DNA from: Moritella yayanosii
Lineage (GTDB): Bacteria > Pseudomonadota > Gammaproteobacteria > Enterobacterales > Moritellaceae
Direction: 5' to 3'
Assembly (NCBI RefSeq): GCF_900465055.1
Contig: NZ_LS483250.1
Coordinates: forward strand, 1,860,001 to 1,924,000
DNA length: 64,000 nt
A program made the translations under genes and the position numbers. The notes beneath the pieces are model-generated. The model was given only the letters and a program-made list of their open reading frames with translations. It ran no database searches and had not been told where the DNA came from. Each line of letters opens with the position of its first letter. Within the stretch, counting starts at the first letter, position 1. Shown piece after piece: positions 56,337 through 64,000 of the stretch.

Positions 56337-57356
56337 CTAAGGTGCAGTTAATGTATATTTCGCCATTTCCTGCGGCGTCATTAAATGCATGCCTTTAGCG
56401 GGTGCAGCGTTAATAGTAAAAAAGTAAAATTCAGGTCCTTTTACATCACCTAACATTTCTCTAAAGTAAGTCAACTGTGCACCATGGGCTTTATCATTTT
56501 TACTTAATTGGCCAGCATCTTTGCCATCGTCAGTACAGCACCAAGAATGCACACCGATCTTGCCACCCATTTCATAAATACGCAGCGAACCCGCGGCAAA
56601 TAAATCAACACCTCCAGAGTATGCTTCACCATTTTTTGGCATAAACGTCGTTAAGTGGGCACTTCTAATTAATCGTCCGGTGTGCATATTAATACCATCA
56701 TTCTTTGAACCTGGGACATTGCTCAGTATTAATGTATCTACACTCGTGGTATTAATCATGTTTTGTATCTGAATGTATGTTGATGTACCTAAGGTGCCAG
56801 ATAATGTCGCCTTGTTGCCGTTAATCACCAGCTTACTATCACCCGCGCCTTGTAATGATTCGTTAATGTATAAATCAACTAAATATAAATTTCCAGTGGC
56901 TATATCTTTAACCGAACCACTATAAATCATCGTGTCATCATCTTCATTTATTTCAATGTTAACGCCCATTAACGTACGCGTAATTTTAAAGTTAGCTAAA
57001 TCTGACGTATCACCTTCAAGTAATTGGAGTGAACGTAATGGTTCGTCATTGTCAAAATCATATCCAAAAATAGCCAGGCCTTGATCATATTTCAATATCA
57101 TAGAATCTTTAGTATTTTCAATATGGCTTATCTTTGACTCAACACCATCAAAAACTAGCTTTAGACGTGATTGCTGCGATTTAAATTCGGCAATATAATT
57201 TGCAACGTCACTTGGCTTTATCTCATGTACCGCTGATATTGTTGGCTTTGTCGGTACGACTGGTTTTGTTGGCGTGATTGTTTTCGATTCATTTGAAGAA
57301 TTACAACCTTGTAACCCAAGTGCCGCTGTTAATATCAATAACGAGAGTCTTTTCAT
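56337..57356 (-). CDS. Lipoprotein with ClpP-like (COG3904-like) C-terminus
   Basis: 339 residues from ATG 57356. The start is a lipoprotein signal (LSLLILTAALGLQGC, with the modified Cys near residue 18), then a Thr/Pro linker. The middle is acidic beta-rich. The last 130 residues (YSGGVDLFAAGSLRIYEMGG, KIGVHSWCC, AHGAQLTYFREMLG) resemble ClpP/crotonase-fold periplasmic proteins. No clear catalytic Ser-His pair is sure. It likely sits in the periplasm on a lipid anchor. Function unknown. Confidence 0.6.
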   Translation of the reverse strand: MKRLSLLILTAALGLQGCNSSNESKTITPTKPVVPTKPTISAVHEIKPSDVANYIAEFKSQQSRLKLVFDGVESKISHIENTKDSMILKYDQGLAIFGYDFDNDEPLRSLQLLEGDTSDLANFKITRTLMGVNIEINEDDDTMIYSGSVKDIATGNLYLVDLYINESLQGAGDSKLVINGNKATLSGTLGTSTYIQIQNMINTTSVDTLILSNVPGSKNDGINMHTGRLIRSAHLTTFMPKNGEAYSGGVDLFAAGSLRIYEMGGKIGVHSWCCTDDGKDAGQLSKNDKAHGAQLTYFREMLGDVKGPEFYFFTINAAPAKGMHLMTPQEMAKYTLTAP

Positions 57357-57585
57357 AAGTAATTTCTTATTTAATAGTGAATTATTTGATAACACTATTA
57401 TCCATAAAATAAGGAGACTTGGGGTAAGGAACGGTATGCGTTTGTAAGGGGGTTGTCGTGAATTTGTCAGCGTTTGTCATATCTAACGTCAATCAAAGAC
57501 CAACCGCAGTTGGTTGCAATGCAAATTAGATCTCTGCACAGCCCCCAATCATGCCCCGCCTGTAAACCGTTATCTAAAGATCAAA

Positions 57586-57618
57586 AAAATCCCGCTTACT
57601 GCAAATAAGCGGGATTTT
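57586..57618. terminator. Terminator hairpin
   Basis: AAAATCCCGCTTA and TAAGCGGGATTTT form a perfect 13-bp stem with a 7-base loop, in the gap between the porin and the lipoprotein gene. The remainder of 57357-57749 has no gene. Confidence 0.85.
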
Positions 57619-57696
57619 ACATAAAGGATGTATTTTTTTCTTCTACGGTCAAGACTAAGAAACCGACAGAAGTAATGTACTAAACTTTAGTTACGC

Positions 57697-57715
57697 GCCA
57701 CTCTGTCGGAGTGGC
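57697..57715. terminator. Small hairpin after the porin gene
   Basis: GCCACTC and GAGTGGC form a 7-bp stem 35 bp beyond the porin stop. Confidence 0.4.
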
Positions 57716-57749
57716 AATTTCAATGAACCTCGGCATTAATTAGCCAAGA

Positions 57750-58721
57750 TTAGAAAGAGTAACGAGCGCCGATGACAAATTCATCTGCACTGTTATTATT
57801 ATGGCCAGGACCTGCTGAAGTATCGCTATTGATTGCAATTTTATAACTTGCATATACTGCCACGTCATCAATATAGCGGGCATATTCAAATGCTACGAAG
57901 TTAATATCTAACTCGCTTATATCATCGGCACTGTAGTAGTTATATGAAACATTTACATTGTTTTTACCAAATGCATAAGCGGCATATGCATCAACAGCAT
58001 CGAAGTCAGAACCACCATAACTACCCGTTTGTACTAAGCCAGCAAGTAAAAAGCCATCTTTAGTATAACGCGCACCAATCATGTATACATCTGATGATTC
58101 AGTCTCATCAAGACCTGCTATGTTATTTGGATTTAAATTTGTATCAAAACCTTCTGTTGCTGCATAACCAGCACTTAATTCAACACTTGGAAGCAATTTA
58201 TAAGCAACCATCACACCGCCGCCATTCTCCGTCGCTTTGAGGTTAGCGGATGCATTGAATGTTAAATCACCTTTAGTCACACTATAAAGGAGCGTATCTT
58301 CTGCTCGGTCATCACTGGCTGTAATGTGTCCGTTGGTATAACCACTGAAGTATTCAGCCATATCGGTAAAATTAGTCAGATAGGTAACAGCATTATCTTG
58401 TGTACCGTATGTTACTGTACCGTAAGCCGTCTCAGCACCAACGTATAAATAACGAGTATCATTTTCGGTACTCGCATCTTCGTCTTGAGTTACTTCAAAT
58501 TCGAATTTACCAACCGCAGTGATAGCATCATTAATTTCGTGCTTACCTTGGCCGTTTAAACGAACACGCGATGCATCTGAAAAATCGCTATCTGCAAGAA
58601 CGCCCCTCGCTTCAATACGTCCACCAAAAGAAAAGTCGTCGGTATTGATGTTCTCTGCAAGAGTCGGCATAGAGACAACGGCTGCTAATGTGAGAGATAG
58701 TGCTTTATTTATTTTTGTCAT
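57750..58721 (-). CDS. Gram-negative porin (OmpU/OmpC-like)
   Basis: 323 residues from ATG 58721, with a signal peptide (ALSLTLAAVVSMPTLA). The mature protein has alternating strands with terminal aromatic residues and ends in FVIGARYSF, the normal outer-membrane assembly signal. GRIEARGV and KFEFEVTQDEDAS are typical early strands. It is a general diffusion channel. The open frame begins 4 codons earlier, but MTKINKALS is the usual start. Confidence 0.88.
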   Translation of the reverse strand: MTKINKALSLTLAAVVSMPTLAENINTDDFSFGGRIEARGVLADSDFSDASRVRLNGQGKHEINDAITAVGKFEFEVTQDEDASTENDTRYLYVGAETAYGTVTYGTQDNAVTYLTNFTDMAEYFSGYTNGHITASDDRAEDTLLYSVTKGDLTFNASANLKATENGGGVMVAYKLLPSVELSAGYAATEGFDTNLNPNNIAGLDETESSDVYMIGARYTKDGFLLAGLVQTGSYGGSDFDAVDAYAAYAFGKNNVNVSYNYYSADDISELDINFVAFEYARYIDDVAVYASYKIAINSDTSAGPGHNNNSADEFVIGARYSF

Positions 58722-59039
58722 GAACAATTCCAAATTTAGTTTAGTCGATAATTAAATAACTTTTTAAACTCTAGATTAAAAACAAGTTCTTACGCCGTCG
58801 CTATCCATAAGCGTCATTGACACCCTCAGCTATAGTACGTGTACTTGCTTTGCTTACTTGCAATCACTATATCGATTAACCCAATACGCAGTAACTCGTA
58901 AAAATACCTGTTAATCGTCCAACGCATTGTTAGATATGACACAGATCACAAACAGCAGTACTTTAGTGGAACTTAATGTGATGTATAATGTTGAGGAGTA
59001 ATTAAAAATCGCTGAGATAGGTGTTTACCATAGCCGTGA
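58722..59039. promoter_or_regulatory. Porin upstream region
   Basis: No gene in about 318 bp. A possible CRP-like site, TATGA-CACAGA-TCACA (58935-58950), differs from consensus at one key base but is over 200 bp from the porin start. It is a weak candidate. Confidence 0.4.
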
Positions 59040-59381
59040 TTACATTTGTTTTAGATGAGACACTATCGCAACGGCTTCAGCTTGACTCATTTTTGGAAAA
59101 GAGGGCATTTTTACTTTCCCGCCATCATTTTCATTAATTTTATGTATGATTTGTGGCGAAGATAAAACAGTATTTCTGTTGGGCGGAATGCCTTTAAGAA
59201 ATTTCCCTTTGCCAGTATTTTTATGACAACCAGAGCAATGGTAGTTGAATAACTGTTCGCCAGTAACCAAGTCCGGATGATCATGAATGTCTCTACTGCA
59301 ACTACTTATAGTTACCAATAATAAACAAAAAGCGAGAGTGTAAAAAACAAGTGATTTGTTTCTGTTATTTAGTTTGAACAT
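59040..59381 (-). CDS. Small lipoprotein-type cytochrome c
   Basis: 113 residues from ATG 59381, chosen because AAAGGAG lies about 8 bases upstream; the longer frame to 59462 has no such site. The N-terminus is a lipoprotein-like signal (LAFCLLLVTISSC). One heme site HCSGCHK lies near residue 50, and a Met in KMPSF near 88 could be the axial ligand. It would carry electrons in the periplasm. Partner unknown. Confidence 0.85.
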   Translation of the reverse strand: MFKLNNRNKSLVFYTLAFCLLLVTISSCSRDIHDHPDLVTGEQLFNYHCSGCHKNTGKGKFLKGIPPNRNTVLSSPQIIHKINENDGGKVKMPSFPKMSQAEAVAIVSHLKQM

Positions 59382-59655
59382 CGACAACTCCTTTGTTGAT
59401 GGTTTGGCTAACGTTTGTATAGCAGGATCTTTCGATTCCCCAAGTCTGTTAACCCTAGTCAATCATAACAAACAAAATCAAATAATATATTATACAACTG
59501 ATTCTATTAAACTTTTTATTTAATTGAAAGAGAGGTAAGACTATTTATGACCCATTGTGATTGAACTTAGACATAAGTCAAAATGCGCCGATTTACTTTT
59601 TGATTAACAACGTTATTTAGGTAAACAATTAAGGCGCATTTATAAACGTGAATGT

Positions 59656-60530
59656 CTATTGGCTTGCCAACCTTTCCTGAGCAAATGCAATAAAAGCCTT
59701 TAATTTGGCCGATGGGTAAATCAACTGTGGATGTAGTACATAAATACTCTGACCAGGGATATATTCATTTTCTAATACCGTCTGCAAACGTCCCTCTTGT
59801 AACTCTCTATCCACATAATAATTAGCCACTCGGACGATCCCTCTGCCTGCCAGTGCCTGTTGCTTCAGTAAATGATGATCATTAATCGTCAGCCAACCTT
59901 TGATGACCACATCTGCCGATTTTAACGGCCAAATCTGAGTCTCTATTGCCGATAGACAATGATGTGAGGAGAGATCATTGATGCTTTGCGGAGTGCCGTA
60001 TGCTGCTAAATACTCAGGTGAAGCACATAAACAATGTTGATAGGAAAATAGTTCTTTGGCCACTATATTTTGCGGAGGCTGTAGCGTGGCACGCAAGGCT
60101 AAATCAAAGTCATCCTGATTTAAATCGTAATTGGTATAACTCGAGTCGATAATAAAATGAATGTCCGGATACTTAAGCTTAAAATCATGACAAATATCGA
60201 GTAGAAATCGCTCTGTAAACAGAATAGGTGCGGTGATCCTTAACGAACCTGATATTGCATTATGCTCCTGATGAACATTGCGATCCAAATCCAACATCGT
60301 CGCTTTGATTTTCTTGCCCTGTTCTAATATTTTTTCTCCTTCAGGCGTCAAACGAACACTGCGGGTGGTTCGTACCAATAACGAACATTTGAACTGCCTC
60401 GAGTTTTCTTATCTGGTCAGATAAATACCCTTTCTATATCGATAAATTTTGTGCTGCTTTGGTAAAACTCAGTTGCTGAGCAATCTCAACAAATAACATT
60501 AAACATTCAATTTTTTTATGCTGCTGCATT
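59656..60530 (-). pseudogene. Broken LysR-family regulator
   Basis: From ATG 60530 the frame reads QLSFTKAAQNLSI, then a TAG stop, then KGYLSDQIRKLE, the normal helix-turn-helix. A frameshift follows near 60390-60400 before LLVRTTRSVRLTPEGE and a complete sensor half (59656-60378). So there are two lesions in the DNA-binding domain. It is divergent from the decayed ydhF gene, which it probably once controlled. Confidence 0.82.
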
Positions 60531-60697
60531 ATTCACACCCAAGACCAGAGACGTGACCACTCAATATTCTATGTTATAACAAAAAATGGACATGCGTTGT
60601 TCTATATAACTAACAATGATTTCATTTTTGTGCACTTAATGCATTATGACTATTGCTGCTAGAATCAAACCCTACATACATCTAATTGGAGTTGGTG

Positions 60698-61162
60698 ATG
60701 AATAATGTTGAAAAAGTATCTAAATTTGGCATTAACGGCATTGCGCCGTTTAGGTGTGGAGCAACTCGATACGTTATTAGTACATCGTCCCGATTTTCTG
60801 ATGGTTGCAGATCAAGTAGCCGAGGCTTTTACGCACTTAAAGCAAAGCGGTAAAGTAAAACACTTTGGTGTATCAAATTTTACAGCATCACAGTTCGATC
60901 TATTACAATCTCGTTTAAACATGCCCTTAGTGACCAACTACAGCAATATCGTGTTCGTCCTATGGCATGGTCATGTTTAGCGGGAGATAATATCTTCAGC
61001 GAACAAACCGATCAAGCCAAACGTTTACGTGAGACATTACTGGACCTTGTAGAAGAGTTAGGGGCAAATTCAATCGAGCAGGTGATTTTTGCATGGGTAT
61101 TAAAACACCCATCAAATCCTGTGGCCCTTATCGGTTCAGGAAAAATAGAGCGTGTGACATAG
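60698..61162 (+). pseudogene. ydhF: Decayed aldo/keto reductase (YdhF-like)
   Basis: Starts at ATG 60698 after GGAG. After about 12 codons the frame changes and large parts of the N-terminus are absent. A conserved block follows (GVEQLDTLLVHRPDF, SGKVKHFGVSNFTASQFDLL). A second deletion and frameshift near 60940 lead into RPMAWSCLAGDNIF and the C-terminal VLKHPSNPVALIGSGKIERV, then an early stop. Compared with intact YdhF, at least three deletions are seen. The catalytic Tyr/Lys region is gone. Confidence 0.82.
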
Positions 61163-61172
61163 AATTATAACA

Positions 61173-61203
61173 ATAACTCGCTAGTAAAAAGCTAGCGAGT
61201 TAT
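61173..61203. terminator. Terminator hairpin
   Basis: ATAACTCGCTAG and CTAGCGAGTTAT form a perfect 12-bp stem with a 7-base loop, between the ydhF remnant and nudC, which converge. Confidence 0.7.
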
Positions 61204-61237
61204 CAGTCAACGTAATTACATACGGAAAATAGCAATG

Positions 61238-62167
61238 TTAATCGCCTAGACTAACCCAGTGATCAATTAAATAACGCGAAATTGAGTCGACTCTTGGTAC
61301 TTTAAAGCCGGGGGCCTCATCACCCCACTCGCCAAACGCTTGTATTTCAACGCGAGAGAACCACCGCGCATCATCGATTTCATGTTTATCAACCTGAATA
61401 TCATCACTGCTGGCATCGGCAATAAAGCCGAGCATGATAGAGGATGGAAACGGCCAAGGTTGTGAGGCTAAGTACTGCACATTGGTAACGCTAATACCCG
61501 ACTCTTCTTGTACTTCTCGGGCAACGGCGGTTTCTAATGTTTCACCGGGATCAACAAAACCCGCCAGGGTCGAGTACACCCCTTCTGGCCATTCCACTTG
61601 ACGGCCTAACAGACAACGCTCAATGCCATCCGGAAACTGCTTTCGCACAATCATAATCACCGCAGGATCAGTACGCGGAAAAGTCTGATGCTGACAATCT
61701 GGATTGGTACATAATCGCGCATGTCCCGCAGTCGCGGATTTATTCGCCGTGCCACAGCGGCCACAAAAACCATGCGAGCGATGCCAAAAACCTAAACCAC
61801 GCGCCAGTGCCAGTAATGAAGCCGATTGATTATCCAGTATCACCGCCACTTTACGCAGATCGCTAAATTCACCCTCAAGCAAAAATGCCGCCACTAACAC
61901 GTCATCAACATGGGTTAAGTCCAACGCAAAATAAGGTGTATTGTCATTATTTTCATCAAGCCCTAAAAACACCGCGTCCTCTAAATTAAGCTGCTGGACG
62001 GCCTCAAGCGTTAAAAACAATGGCGCGTTATCAGCTTGGCTAAAATAGTTTTGATCTGCATGGGTTAATACCCAACGGCTATTATTATTCTTTTGAGTTG
62101 CTAGCCACTCGGGGCTTTTACGTTGATTAGATGCACGGTCGAGTAACATCTCACTATATTTAAGCAT
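61238..62167 (-). CDS. nudC: NADH pyrophosphatase NudC (NAD-capped RNA decapping type)
   Basis: 309 residues from ATG 62167. The zinc site is CGRCG ... CTNPDC near residues 134-155, followed by the Nudix box GFVDPGETLETAVAREVQEE with ESGI, and the QPWPFPSS motif (SQPWPFPSSIMLGF) typical of NudC. It hydrolyses NADH and can remove NAD caps from RNA. The start is one of three nearby ATGs (62176, 62170, 62167); AAGGA favours the third. Confidence 0.93.
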   Translation of the reverse strand: MLKYSEMLLDRASNQRKSPEWLATQKNNNSRWVLTHADQNYFSQADNAPLFLTLEAVQQLNLEDAVFLGLDENNDNTPYFALDLTHVDDVLVAAFLLEGEFSDLRKVAVILDNQSASLLALARGLGFWHRSHGFCGRCGTANKSATAGHARLCTNPDCQHQTFPRTDPAVIMIVRKQFPDGIERCLLGRQVEWPEGVYSTLAGFVDPGETLETAVAREVQEESGISVTNVQYLASQPWPFPSSIMLGFIADASSDDIQVDKHEIDDARWFSRVEIQAFGEWGDEAPGFKVPRVDSISRYLIDHWVSLGD

Positions 62168-62245
62168 CATTATCATCCTTGCTTGTTTTCAAATTTATTT
62201 TGTTACTTATTTTGTGCTTCGCTTGTTTTGTCAGTTCCTCGCAGC

Positions 62246-63151
62246 TTAACTAAAGTTATCTGCTTGGCGTTGATAAAACTGGTAGATATGTTCGATGAAC
62301 AGCTTCACTTTTAATGGCTGAAGCTTGGTATACGGGTAGATCGCATAAATACCTAACGACTTAGCCACCTGTTTTGGCAATACTTCAACCAAGGTTCCCG
62401 CTTGTAAATCATCGGCCACCAGCACTTTCGGTACATAGATCAAGCCTAAATTAAACAACGCCGCTTTGCGTAATGCCGCAGAGTTATTGGTACTGAAGTT
62501 ACCTGATATTTTCACGCTGTAATCTGCTTCACGGCCTTTAAACAACCACTCATTCGCGCCACTTTCCTGATGGCTGTAAGCCAAACAATTATACTTGTCT
62601 AAATCTTGAGGGTGTTTCGGTGTGCCGTTTTTAACTAAATAGGCTGGCGATGCGCAGATCACCCATTGTGCTTGCACTAGACGGCGGGCGATATAGCTGG
62701 AATCTTGTAATGCACCAGTACGAATTGCCAAGTCAAAGTTATTATCAATTAAATCAACAAAGCTATTATCCAGATCCATATGCACATGAATATCAGGATA
62801 ACTGGCACTAAAATCGGCGATTGCTTCGGCTAAAATCATTTCACCAGACACTGTCGGTACAGTTAACCGAATAGAGCCGGATAAGCTATCCCCTAGCCCA
62901 TTCATCGCGTCAACGGCACCTTGCACCGATTGGTAGATGGTTCTGGCGTGTTCAAAAAAAACTTTACCGGCTTCCGTTAACGTTAACTTACGTGTGGTGC
63001 GGAAGATCAGTTGCACACCCATCTCTTTTTCTAAACGAGTAATGTGTTTACTCACCACCGACTTAGTTAAACCAACAATATCCGCCGCTTTACTAAAAGA
63101 ACCTTGTTCAATTAGGTGATAAAAAATTAAAAAATCATCGGTACTTCGCAT
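62246..63151 (-). CDS. LysR-family regulator divergent from a D-lactate dehydrogenase-type gene
   Basis: 301 residues with an HTH (SFSKAADIVGLTKSVVSKHI) and a standard sensor half. It is a paralogue of the LysR at 49622-50524: they share GVQLIFRTTRKLTLTEAG exactly, and similar ends (LFIEHIYQFY and LLIEHIRSCY). It faces away from the gene at 63340 with a 188-bp shared region (63152-63339), so it likely controls that gene. Confidence 0.9.
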   Translation of the reverse strand: MRSTDDFLIFYHLIEQGSFSKAADIVGLTKSVVSKHITRLEKEMGVQLIFRTTRKLTLTEAGKVFFEHARTIYQSVQGAVDAMNGLGDSLSGSIRLTVPTVSGEMILAEAIADFSASYPDIHVHMDLDNSFVDLIDNNFDLAIRTGALQDSSYIARRLVQAQWVICASPAYLVKNGTPKHPQDLDKYNCLAYSHQESGANEWLFKGREADYSVKISGNFSTNNSAALRKAALFNLGLIYVPKVLVADDLQAGTLVEVLPKQVAKSLGIYAIYPYTKLQPLKVKLFIEHIYQFYQRQADNFS

Positions 63152-63339
63152 TATTGGTCCACTTTATGAAACAGTCATGTGTAATCGGGCTAGTATATCA
63201 AATAGTACGAGTTCGGTACTATATCTAAGATCACATAAGTGATTTGTCTAAAACCGCATCATTACAAAATTAAATAAACATAATGTGGCACATTAACAAC
63301 AAAATAAAAATAACATCGCCGCATTATTAGGAGCCTGCA

Positions 63340-64000
63340 ATGTCTGACCCTTACCACATACTGATTAGCAAATTACGCCAGTCCATTGATGAAAAACGTA
63401 TTATCACCGACCCGACGCTCACCTTCGCTTACGGTACCGATGCCAGTTTTTATCGTTTAATCCCAAAATTGATCTTACAACTCGCTAATTTAGACGAAGT
63501 GGTATTGGTGATTAAGACTTGCTTTGAGATGACAATTCCCGTGACCTTCCGCGCGGCAGGCACCAGCTTATCCGGTCAAGCCTTGTCAGACTCGGTACTG
63601 ATCATGCTGACCTCTGATTGGCGCGAACATAAAGTCTTAGACAACGGCAAACAGATCTGGCTACAACCGGGTATTATCGGTGCTGAAGCGAATAAGATCT
63701 TAGCCCCTTATCAACGTAAGATCGGTCCGGATCCAGCCTCGATCAATACTTGTAAGATCGGTGGTATTGCCGCCAACAATTCATCTGGCATGTGTTGTGG
63801 TACTGCGCAAAATAGTTACCAAACCTTAGCGGGCATGACCGTGGTACTTGCCGACGGTACGGTACTCAATACCTTAGACAGTTACAGTGTCGCGCAGTTT
63901 AAAATCAGTCATAAACAGATGCTCGATGATCTGACTGACCTTGCGCAAGCGTGTAAAGACAATACTCCATTAGCCGATAAGATCCGCCACAAATATCGCC
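63340..64000 (+). CDS. FAD-binding/(Fe-S) D-lactate dehydrogenase-type protein, 5' part
   Basis: The frame is open to the window end (220 codons). ATG 63340 follows AGGAG by about 6 bases. The N-terminal FAD_binding_4 domain is clear: PVTFRAAGTSLSGQALSDSV (near residue 67), KIGPDPASIN and KIGGIAANNSSGMCCGTAQN. This is the start of large FAD/Fe-S oxidases of the Dld-II/GlcD-like type. It probably oxidises D-lactate to pyruvate, which fits lutABC/lldP 10 kb away. The C-terminal Fe-S part is not visible. Confidence 0.88.
   Translation, partial: MSDPYHILISKLRQSIDEKRIITDPTLTFAYGTDASFYRLIPKLILQLANLDEVVLVIKTCFEMTIPVTFRAAGTSLSGQALSDSVLIMLTSDWREHKVLDNGKQIWLQPGIIGAEANKILAPYQRKIGPDPASINTCKIGGIAANNSSGMCCGTAQNSYQTLAGMTVVLADGTVLNTLDSYSVAQFKISHKQMLDDLTDLAQACKDNTPLADKIRHKYR

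Overview
The window looks like the chromosome of a marine gammaproteobacterium. AT-rich DNA, a KtrAB potassium system, a phasin, an OmpU-like porin, LutABC/LldP lactate use and an FNT-CBS formate channel fit a Moritella/Vibrio/Shewanella-type organism. Moritella is my best guess, from gene content only. No tRNA, rRNA or CRISPR array was seen.

Layout. 1-2.5 kb: end of an OmpR-type response regulator, then ktrA-ktrB. 2.6-9.0 kb: a ferric-citrate uptake cluster on the minus strand, fecB-C-D-E, then a GntR/FCD-type regulator, then a fecA receptor gene that has lost its 5' end. A 10-bp palindrome (TTGGCGCCAA) occurs upstream of the regulator and inside the old fecA promoter. 9.2-9.9 kb: doubly deleted TnpB element. 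10-20 kb: small unknown genes, a phasin, a chemoreceptor remnant, an ABC exporter-msrB-selO operon, yecM, and a LysR gene divergent from a FocA-CBS fusion.

20.4-38.8 kb: a defence island. An integrase remnant and gene debris flank a complete type 1 BREX operon on the minus strand. Its order is HTH, brxA, brxB, brxC, an AAA ATPase, a small PD-(D/E)XK nuclease-like gene, pglX, a BrxU/GmrSD-like DUF262 gene, pglZ, brxL, and a small gene with an in-frame stop. The ATPase/nuclease pair overlaps brxC and itself by 4 bp each. It is the strongest candidate here for an under-described system.

38.8-45.3 kb: a second, nearly identical TnpB element (also broken), an MFS gene split exactly by an IS1111-group IS110 element with a candidate guide RNA region, pepE, and a broken dcuC with a perfect CRP-like site upstream. 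45.4-50.5 kb: ybiT (apparently starting at ATC), a secreted trypsin-like protease, a LysE/RhtB exporter and a LysR regulator. 50.6-64 kb: a lactate region, lutABC divergent from lldP, and at the far end a second, paralogous LysR divergent from an FAD/Fe-S D-lactate-dehydrogenase-type gene that runs off the window. Between these lie a lipoprotein, a porin, a small cytochrome c, a decayed LysR/ydhF pair and nudC.

Several genes are decaying (fecA, dcuC, MFS, ydhF, one LysR, a chemoreceptor, both tnpB copies). This suggests a genome with active insertion sequences and many small deletions.
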